The notes under the pieces were generated by a model. That model saw only the letters and a list, made by a program, of their open reading frames with translations, was not told where the DNA came from and did not search any database. Below, one piece after another: positions 58,445 to 64,000 of a stretch of 64,000 nt of DNA. Positions within the stretch are counted from its first letter, which is position 1. The number at the start of each line of letters is the position of its first letter. This DNA comes from Flavobacteriales bacterium UBA3477. Its GTDB lineage: Bacteria; Bacteroidota; Bacteroidia; Flavobacteriales; Schleiferiaceae. The stretch is taken from contig DFQY01000020.1 of the NCBI GenBank assembly GCA_002378005.1, forward strand, positions 1 through 64,000, in the 5' to 3' direction. The translations under genes were made by a program, and so were the position numbers.

Positions 58445-60838
58445 TTAAATCTCGAGGATCAATCCAATGGTGGGAAGCAATCTACCCGTATCACTCTGAA
58501 TGAGCTTCATGCTATATTTACCAGCGTCCATCGGGTCAACTACCGGTGCTCCTGCATCATCACGTTCAACTGTCAAATACGGCATCAATGGAATATCAGA
58601 GCTCGTGAAGTTTTGCAAATCCAAGAACCAAGTCAAACTGTAATTCTTCTTGTTGTAGGTCTTGTCCAATCGAACGTCAATCACGCTATAGGCTTGCAAG
58701 CGCTCGCCCATGATTTGGTCCATATCGAAGATCCCACGCTGCAATACATCCCAGTTCGCTGATACCGAACTCAGCTCAGTATCGAACGGGGTGTACGGCG
58801 TTCCTGTAGCCCAGCGGTATTTGGCTCCAATTTGCCAGCCCTTGCCCCAAACCTTGCCTAAAACAAGGTTGATGTTGTGGCGGTTGTCCCAAACCGTCGG
58901 TTTCCATTCTTGTGAAGCGTCTAAGCGGGTTTCGCTAAAGCCAAAGTTGTAGCTCATGGTCCACCAATAGGTCCCTTTGAGCTTTTGCTGCAAGAAGAGT
59001 TCCAGCCCGTAAGTGCGACCTTGAGCGCGCGAAGAACTTACTTGGTCCCCCACAGCAACATAGGCACCAATGGCTTGTGAAAATGCCATTTGATCGGCCC
59101 ACAAATACGGCATTTGGCGGTAATCCTTGTAATATCCTTCCAGTGAGAATCGATACGTCTGACCGTTTTGGAATTCGATACCGGTAGATGCTTGGTTCAC
59201 TCGCCCCGCATAACTATACTGTGACCAATTATTTGCGGTATTTGCCAAAATTGTAATGGCCGGGGGCAACTGCGTGTAGCTTCCCAAGTTTCCTTGGATG
59301 GCCCACGAATCATTCACATGATATTGTGCACTCATGCGAGGGGAGAGCTGGGCCAGTGGATTAATAGTAGTCAGATTCAAGGTATGCATATCCATACGCA
59401 CGCCTACGCTGGTCGATAACCTGCGCTCCAAATAATGACGGGTCAGGTGGGTAAATGCTCCAGCACTCATAAAGTCTTGCTGTGCCAAATAATCCACCGT
59501 ATCAATGCGCTGCACCATCACATCGTTGTTAAAGCGTACGTTCCACATATCAAGCCCATAATCTCTAAACACAAGATTCAGACCGTATTTCCATTGCCAA
59601 TCGTTGCTGACCACATGGTGGCTCACATTAAATCTAGTGTTGGTCTCGGTGCTGCTGTACTCTAATTGTCTATCTCCGTCCAAGCCTGTGTTGCCAATAA
59701 ATTTCTCGGCTTGGTTGCCCATGTGATCACGACTCAGCACATATTCCCATCGGCCATTGTCGGTAAAGGAGCGGTAACGCGCACCCAAAACTTCGGTTTG
59801 CTGAGTCCCTTCAGGGATATAGCCCACGTTGTAAAGTAGGGCATCGCTGCCACGTCCATCGGTGTACAATTTGTAGTCGTCCCATCCGCCTACGCCGATG
59901 ATGGTAAGGTCTTTTCTCGGCCCAATTTTATGATGAACACGCAACTGCGCATCCTGATAGGTCGGCAATACGGGAATATTGAAAAGCTTGAAATAATGTT
60001 GCGAGAAGCTGTTACGACCACTGATGGTCATCAACGTCCTTTCGCCTACAGGTCCTTCGAGCGTAACTCCATAATCTGTACCGCCCTGCGTAGCACGCAC
60101 ACCCCAGCGATCGCTGCGGGCATTGCGCCCTTCGAGCTGAAGTACGCCAGATAAAGCATCGTCCACATCTGCGGGAAAGCCTCCGGTCACTAAGTCCATT
60201 CCCTGGATATGATCCAAGTTGATCAAGCTCACTGCACCTCCCGAGGCACCTTGAATACTGAAATGATTCACGGTTGGAAGAGAAACCCCGTCCAACAAGT
60301 ATCTGTTCTCGTTTGGCGCTCCGCCACGCATGGCGATGGCATAACCGAAAGAAGGTTTGGGCAAAACGCCCGGGAAATTCTGAATGACCTTACTCAAGTC
60401 CAGTACAGCACCCGGCATTCGCATCATTTCAGATCGATTGATGTTCTTGATGCTCAACGGTGTTTCTGGGGTGCGATGAAAAGCATCAGCACGTACGGCT
60501 ACCTCTTCTAACGAAGTGATGCGTTCCACTAATAAGCTCACAAATTCGGGTTTGGTCGAGCGGATTTGAACTTCGTGCAAGGTTTGAATCTGACCTGAAG
60601 GACTGATCGCGCGCACATTGTACAAGCCGGTAGGGAGGGATTCAAATACAAATTCACCGGCATCATCAACGGTAGTTTGACGGGTGAAAGTGCCTTGAAT
60701 GACTTCTACGGTCCAATTTTCCAATGGACTAAGGTTTAGCGCATCAAGAGCTTCACCTTGAAGTGTTCCGGAGTTTTGAGACCAGCTCGTAAGGGAGATA
60801 AAAAATGCGACGGTTAGGTAGGGGAAAACGTTACGCAT
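58445..60838 (-). CDS. TonB-dependent receptor with carboxypeptidase-like N-terminal domain
   Basis: A 797-residue outer-membrane receptor (signal MRNVFPYLTVAFFISLTSWS). Residues about 22-100 are a CarboxypepD_reg-like domain (LQGEALDALNLSPLENWTVE, GEFVFESLPTGLYNVRAISP). The plug is ITSLEEVAVRADAFHRTPET, DLSKVIQNFPGVLPKPSFGY, AIAMRGGAPNENRYLLDGVS and GMDLVTGGFPADVDDALSGV, and the barrel continues to the end. No SusD is adjacent. It heads an operon with the arylsulfotransferase-like and nitroreductase genes. A good -7 element lies 20 bp upstream. The ligand is not evident; a sulfated aromatic compound would fit but is speculation. Confidence 0.87.
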   Translation of the reverse strand: MRNVFPYLTVAFFISLTSWSQNSGTLQGEALDALNLSPLENWTVEVIQGTFTRQTTVDDAGEFVFESLPTGLYNVRAISPSGQIQTLHEVQIRSTKPEFVSLLVERITSLEEVAVRADAFHRTPETPLSIKNINRSEMMRMPGAVLDLSKVIQNFPGVLPKPSFGYAIAMRGGAPNENRYLLDGVSLPTVNHFSIQGASGGAVSLINLDHIQGMDLVTGGFPADVDDALSGVLQLEGRNARSDRWGVRATQGGTDYGVTLEGPVGERTLMTISGRNSFSQHYFKLFNIPVLPTYQDAQLRVHHKIGPRKDLTIIGVGGWDDYKLYTDGRGSDALLYNVGYIPEGTQQTEVLGARYRSFTDNGRWEYVLSRDHMGNQAEKFIGNTGLDGDRQLEYSSTETNTRFNVSHHVVSNDWQWKYGLNLVFRDYGLDMWNVRFNNDVMVQRIDTVDYLAQQDFMSAGAFTHLTRHYLERRLSTSVGVRMDMHTLNLTTINPLAQLSPRMSAQYHVNDSWAIQGNLGSYTQLPPAITILANTANNWSQYSYAGRVNQASTGIEFQNGQTYRFSLEGYYKDYRQMPYLWADQMAFSQAIGAYVAVGDQVSSSRAQGRTYGLELFLQQKLKGTYWWTMSYNFGFSETRLDASQEWKPTVWDNRHNINLVLGKVWGKGWQIGAKYRWATGTPYTPFDTELSSVSANWDVLQRGIFDMDQIMGERLQAYSVIDVRLDKTYNKKNYSLTWFLDLQNFTSSDIPLMPYLTVERDDAGAPVVDPMDAGKYSMKLIQSDTGRLLPTIGLILEI

Positions 60839-60857
60839 GTCTGAAAAGATTTGACCG

Positions 60858-60865
60858 CAAATTTA
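60858..60865 (-). promoter_or_regulatory. Candidate promoter -7 element for the TonB receptor
   Basis: On the minus strand TAAATTTG fits TAnnTTTG exactly, 19 bp before the receptor ATG. No clear -33 element was seen at the normal distance. Confidence 0.4.
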
Positions 60866-60897
60866 GGGTCTAAATCTCATTTGAGACCGCCGTAAGT

Positions 60898-61170
60898 TTA
60901 ACTTTTTTGCGCCTTCACCACTGCCTGCCAAGGTCCAGCATTAATGGCTCCAATGCCTTTGCTCTGCAGCATAGCTTGCGCATTGCCAGCACGTACGCCT
61001 GAGCGGCAGCAAAGCACTACAGGGCCGCCTTTTTTAGCGATCTTGGCTATGTTCTTTTCGAAAACATTCAAAGGGATGTTCTGGGCTCCCTTTGCGTGAC
61101 CCTGGGCAAATTCCCCAGGAGTACGTACATCGATAATAGGTGCGCCACCGGCAATGGGCTGTGTGCTGAG
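60898..61170 (-). pseudogene. 5'-truncated rhodanese-like gene
   Basis: The frame encodes a nearly complete small rhodanese: IAGGAPIIDVRTPGEFAQGH, AKGAQNIPLNVFEKNIAKIA, then GGPVVLCCRSGVRAGNAQAM with the catalytic Cys in the VLCCRSG loop, and the end INAGPWQAVVKAQKS. It has no usable start codon: a TGA lies directly before residue 1 of the open frame, only ATT occurs in the right place, and the usual N-terminal helix is missing. The frame is the same as that of the upstream YkuK-like gene, whose TAG is 6 nt ahead. A deletion that removed the rhodanese start is the simplest reading; a non-ATG start cannot be excluded. Confidence 0.7.
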
Positions 61171-61176
61171 TCACAC

Positions 61177-61632
61177 CTACAGTAGATGGTCGGCGGCTAT
61201 GCTCGCAATTTGAATGTTTTGCTTGGTATTCATGGTGTATCCCAGTCCTAAGATCCATCCTTTGACCATGGGGATGAGCTTGTGCGAAGCGAACTGCTCA
61301 TCTTCGTTGTAGTCCACATCAATGGTAATGGGGATGCTAACCTCTTTTGTGCGCAGGAATTCTGCGGTTTCTATGCTGTCCTCAGCTTCTTTAAATAAGC
61401 GGGTGATCATATCGTTGATGAGTGGCTCCCGGTGCTTATGGTAGATGTAATGCACTCCTTTTCCGTGGTGTCGAAAAGCAATGACCGTGACGTATATGGT
61501 TTGGCCGCCAATGTTTTGGGAATCGGACCCCACACTTAAGGTCGCCGCAGGATGCGCCCGCAAATACGATTGAACGTATGTGGCGGGATTTTCGATGGTA
61601 GTTCCGTCTAGTTTCCGATATTGCACCTGCAT
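61177..61632 (-). CDS. YkuK-like ribonuclease H fold protein (DUF458)
   Basis: A 151-residue protein from the ATG at 61632 (MQVQYRKLDGTTIENPATYV). The RNase H-like fold of DUF458/YkuK shows in HPAATLSVGSDSQNIGGQTI with the acidic residue, VTVIAFRHHGKGVHYIYHKH, IPITIDVDYNEDEQFASHKL and the end IQIASIAADHLL. The family is of unknown function and is often linked to stress or sporulation genes elsewhere. A longer start at 61647 is possible but nearly meets the divergent DUF4268 start. The rhodanese remnant follows in the same frame after two stop codons. Confidence 0.82.
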   Translation of the reverse strand: MQVQYRKLDGTTIENPATYVQSYLRAHPAATLSVGSDSQNIGGQTIYVTVIAFRHHGKGVHYIYHKHREPLINDMITRLFKEAEDSIETAEFLRTKEVSIPITIDVDYNEDEQFASHKLIPMVKGWILGLGYTMNTKQNIQIASIAADHLL

Positions 61633-61649
61633 CAGCGTGAAGTTCAAAA

Positions 61650-62111
61650 ATGTTTTCGAGAGAAGAAAAAAAAGACCTCAATACTTCCTTTTTCAAACTA
61701 TTTACTCAACGCATGTCGGGGCATAAAAGTTTGGGCGGGGGAGGAAGTCGCTGGGAAACCTATAAGACAGGTGTTCGAGGCATTTTCTTCCGATTATTGA
61801 CATTTCCAGAAGTTGGCCTCGCCATCGACTTGCAGTTTAAGGACGAGGAAATCCGTGCGTTATTTTATGACCAATTCGAAGAATTCAAAACTATGCTCAA
61901 CGGTCACATGGGCGAGGAAATGATGTACGAACCTCGAATCATGTTGGAAAGCGGTGTGCCCGTAAGTCGTATCTGGGTAAAGCTAGAAGGAGCCTACTTC
62001 TACGACAAATCGCAATGGCCTGACATTATTGATTTCTATGAAGCCAAACTATTGGCATTGGATGAGTTCTGGGAGCTCGGCGGGGAAGTGATTAAGGGAT
62101 TGGCCCGTTAA
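61650..62111 (+). CDS. DUF4268 domain protein
   Basis: A 153-residue protein matching DUF4268: MFSREEKKDLNTSFFKLFTQ, RMSGHKSLGGGGSRWETYKT, GVRGIFFRLLTFPEVGLAID and LESGVPVSRIWVKLEGAYFY, with a closing helix DIIDFYEAKLLALDEFWE. Members are small, cytoplasmic, and resemble the C-terminal domain of some nuclease-like proteins; the function is unknown. It starts only 17 bp from the YkuK-like ATG on the other strand, so the two promoters must overlap the opposite gene. Its stop overlaps that of the NlpC/P60 gene by TTAA. Confidence 0.88.
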   Translation: MFSREEKKDLNTSFFKLFTQRMSGHKSLGGGGSRWETYKTGVRGIFFRLLTFPEVGLAIDLQFKDEEIRALFYDQFEEFKTMLNGHMGEEMMYEPRIMLESGVPVSRIWVKLEGAYFYDKSQWPDIIDFYEAKLLALDEFWELGGEVIKGLAR

Positions 62112-62893
62112 GGAATCAATCGCTTAAGCACTCTCAATTTGTGGGTATGTCGGCCCAATTCCGCATTGTAAATCCCACTATAATCCAATCCATCCACGCG
62201 GACTCGCCCGGAAGCATGAATGATCTTCCCATCTTCAAGGACAATGCCCACGTGGGTGATGGCACCCTCCGTATTGTCGAAAAACGCTAAATCCCCTGGT
62301 AAACACTCTTCTAAAAAGCTCAACGTCTCGCCTTTCTTTGCTTGTTGACTGGCATCTCTTGGAATACTCGCACCATATTGGCGGTACACCATCTGGGTGA
62401 ACCCGCTACAATCAATACCAAAGGGCGTTCGACCGCCCCACAAATACGGTGCGTTCAAATAAGAAAATGCAGTGTGCACCAAAGCTTCTCTTGTTCCTGT
62501 GCCGGTGGTGTGCTCTCCTTCAAACTTAAAAACCTGCTCACCAATGGCCGTAGTTTTTCCATCAAAATGAGGCAACAAACTGCCTTGTGGAATGAGTGTG
62601 GATTTCGCGGCATCTTCAGCCTGTAACAGTTGCACAGTTTCGCTACAAACGTGTAGATCAGCAAATTGAATACGGTTGAAACTGTCGGCGCTAAGTTCTT
62701 GAAACTGAAGATTATCGATCCAGCCTTCGTAGAAATCATGATGGAGCCTTATACGAGACCATTTTGCCTGCTTTTCGAGAATCTCGAAGGTCTCCCCAAA
62801 AAGGACGACATTGAGCATTTCTGCTCGGTCAGATGCTTCCGCCCTTAAAGGAGCGCTGCCCAAAAATGCGATGCCTAGATCTCTATCACTCAT
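62108..62893 (-). CDS. NlpC/P60 family cysteine peptidase with SH3 domains
   Basis: A 261-residue protein. Residues about 10-125 form bacterial SH3-like domains (SAPLRAEASDRAEMLNVVLF, SRIRLHHDFYEGWIDNLQF). The peptidase is FSYLNAPYLWGGRTPFGIDC with the nucleophile Cys in IDCSGFTQMVYRQYG, catalytic His in ITHVGIVLEDGK and the third residue His in IIHASGRVRVDG. The family cuts gamma-D-Glu to diamino-acid bonds in peptidoglycan peptides. No signal peptide is visible (start MSDRDLGIAFLGSAPLRAEA), so it is probably cytoplasmic and acts in murein peptide recycling, as proposed for YkfC-type enzymes. Confidence 0.9.
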   Translation of the reverse strand: MSDRDLGIAFLGSAPLRAEASDRAEMLNVVLFGETFEILEKQAKWSRIRLHHDFYEGWIDNLQFQELSADSFNRIQFADLHVCSETVQLLQAEDAAKSTLIPQGSLLPHFDGKTTAIGEQVFKFEGEHTTGTGTREALVHTAFSYLNAPYLWGGRTPFGIDCSGFTQMVYRQYGASIPRDASQQAKKGETLSFLEECLPGDLAFFDNTEGAITHVGIVLEDGKIIHASGRVRVDGLDYSGIYNAELGRHTHKLRVLKRLIP

Positions 62894-62960
62894 GGAATTC
62901 TAAATTAGCACACGCATGCACCACATTGCCAAGTATTGCTTCATTTTTTACACAAAAAGA

Positions 62961-62984
62961 AAACCCCAGCCGAAGCCAGGGTTT
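62961..62984 (-). terminator. Terminator of the thiolase gene
   Basis: On the minus strand AAACCCTGGC pairs with GCTGGGGTTT around a TTCG tetraloop, with two central G.U wobbles, followed by TCTTTTTGTG. It lies 21 bp after the thiolase stop. Confidence 0.75.
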
Positions 62985-63005
62985 CAATATTTTCAATAGA
63001 CTGAT

Positions 63006-64000
63006 TTACAATCGCTCGATCACCATGGCCGATGCTCCGCCGCCACCATTACAAATGGCAGCTGCACCAATGGTACCGCGGTTTTGCTCCAGCACGGAAA
63101 TCAATGTGGTCACGATGCGAGCCCCTGAGGCACCCAGCGGATGGCCTAAGCTCACTGCGCCACCGTTGACATTGACTTTCGCTGCGTCCAGACCTAGTAG
63201 GTCCGTATTAGCTAATCCTACCACAGAGAAGGCTTCATTAAACTCGAAATAATCTACTTGATCCAATGTTTTACCTGCCTTGGCCATAGCCTTTGGGAGT
63301 GCCTTGGCCGGAGCCGTAGTAAACCATTCTGGCTCCTGCGCTGCATCGGCATATCCGATAATTTTTGCCACAGGTTTTAGACCCAATTCCGCTGCCTTTT
63401 CAGCACTCATTAGCACCAATGCCGCTGCACCATCGTTCAAGGTTGAGGCATTGGCCGCCGTTATAGTGCCGTCTTTCTTAAACACAGGACGCAGCTGAGG
63501 AACCTTCTCCACGTTCACCTTGGTATATTCTTCATCGCGATCAAAAGCCACAGGGTCGCCTTTGCGTTGCGGAATTATTACAGGTACCACTTCATTATCA
63601 AATTTCCCTGCATCCCAAGCTGCAGCACTGCGCTTGTAGCTTTCAAGAGCGAAATCATCTTGTGCTTCGCGGGAATAGTGGTGCTCACTCGCACACAACT
63701 CTGCACACAATCCCATGTGTTGTGCATTGTAGACATCCGTTAGGCCGTCCTTTACTAAGCCGTCGACCATGGCAATATCCCCCAACTTAACGCCGTTACG
63801 GCTGCTAGGGAGGTAGTGGGGTACAGCACTCATATTTTCCATGCCGCCTGCTACAATGATCTCTGCATCGCCGGCCTTAATGGCTTGCGCTGCCATCATC
63901 ACAGCCTTCATTCCTGAAGAACATACCTTGTTGATGGTGGTGGCAGGTACAGTGCTACTGATGCCGGCAAAAATTGCGGCTTGACGCGCTGGAGCCTGTC
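63006..64000 (-). CDS. Acetyl-CoA acyltransferase (thiolase), 5' end outside the window
   Basis: The visible 331 codons hold most of a thiolase. The first catalytic Cys lies in STVPATTINKVCSSGMKAVM near the window edge; the N-terminal about 60 residues are missing. Then come IIVAGGMENMSAVPHYLPSS, the catalytic His in FEFNEAFSVVGLANTD, the second Cys in IGAAAICNGGGGASAMVIER, and VNGGAVSLGHPLGASGARIV. It condenses or cleaves acyl-CoA in fatty acid or acetoacetyl-CoA metabolism; AtoB-like biosynthetic thiolase is the closest impression. A terminator follows its stop. Confidence 0.93.
   Translation of the reverse strand, partial: QAPARQAAIFAGISSTVPATTINKVCSSGMKAVMMAAQAIKAGDAEIIVAGGMENMSAVPHYLPSSRNGVKLGDIAMVDGLVKDGLTDVYNAQHMGLCAELCASEHHYSREAQDDFALESYKRSAAAWDAGKFDNEVVPVIIPQRKGDPVAFDRDEEYTKVNVEKVPQLRPVFKKDGTITAANASTLNDGAAALVLMSAEKAAELGLKPVAKIIGYADAAQEPEWFTTAPAKALPKAMAKAGKTLDQVDYFEFNEAFSVVGLANTDLLGLDAAKVNVNGGAVSLGHPLGASGARIVTTLISVLEQNRGTIGAAAICNGGGGASAMVIERL

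Noticed and set aside
60877..60884. -33 element for the receptor at 60838
   Set aside because: The CAAATG sequence does not match TTTG on the needed strand and spacing, so only the -7 element is listed.
61034..61258. Alternative 74-residue frame across the rhodanese region
   Set aside because: Its sequence has no family resemblance, while the overlapping frame clearly encodes a rhodanese.
1..64000. CRISPR arrays, prophage, insertion sequences, restriction or other defence genes
   Set aside because: No regular spaced repeats, transposases, phage structural genes or known defence proteins were seen on either strand.

Overview
The window looks like a chromosomal segment of a Bacteroidota bacterium, most likely a marine Flavobacteriales lineage (Cryomorphaceae/Schleiferiaceae-like). 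The placement is an inference from gene content. It rests on type IX secretion (T9SS) type A and type B C-terminal domains, several TonB-dependent receptors, many short SPII lipoproteins, family-restricted proteins (GWxTD, DUF6268, DUF6435/Lacal_2735, the Bacteroidetes-type AMP nucleosidase), the divergent xerD/aroQ pair, an S-box in front of a met operon, and promoter elements of the form TAnnTTTG. No insertion sequence, prophage or CRISPR array was seen. The window is almost entirely ordinary, densely packed chromosome, with very short intergenic gaps and many convergent genes that overlap at their stop codons.

Region by region. 1-9.7 kb: end of a lipoprotein gene, xerD/aroQ, a YqhD-like aldehyde reductase, a two-gene acyl-amino-acid lipid cassette (GlsB/GlsA-like), small DUF proteins, a GH53 endo-galactanase lipoprotein, an alpha/beta hydrolase and a SulP anion transporter. 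10.3-15.1 kb: a SAM-I riboswitch followed by OsmC, metZ, metX and a homoserine dehydrogenase fused to a degenerate aspartokinase and ACT region, ending at a strong terminator. 15.1-20.5 kb: a FecA-like TonB receptor with two palindromic operators, a frameshifted T9SS pseudogene, and an operon of a SoxB-like metallophosphoesterase with a DsrE-like lipoprotein. 20.5-31.2 kb: a glycosyltransferase, PiT phosphate transporter and porin operon, a Cys-based phosphatase, cdd, DPP III, a T9SS protein, and rlmF with a VF530 protein. 31.3-38.4 kb: katG, an exported three-gene cluster (lipoprotein/DUF2147/DUF6268), a CocE/PepX-like hydrolase and rluF. 38.4-49.2 kb: a segment bounded by two inverted tRNA-Ser genes that each carry the same downstream repeat; inside are a GWxTD-GT2-2OG oxygenase operon, a TonB receptor, a DUF6695-like protein, a HAD phosphatase and a large IgGFc-binding-like T9SS protein. 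49.2-53.3 kb: a zinc operon (perfect Zur-box palindrome over a promoter, lipoprotein, TonB receptor, zur) and convergent amn. 53.4-56.4 kb: an MbnP-like copper protein with two MbnH/MauG-like diheme lipoproteins. 56.4-64 kb: TonB receptor-arylsulfotransferase-nitroreductase operon, a 5'-truncated rhodanese, YkuK-like, DUF4268 and NlpC/P60 genes, and a thiolase running off the end.

The most notable items are the MbnP/diheme cassette, the Zur-regulated zinc operon, the paired SoxB/DsrE lipoproteins, the homoserine dehydrogenase with a degenerate kinase domain, and the repeat shared by the two tRNA-Ser loci. All functions are read from sequence alone; no database search was run.
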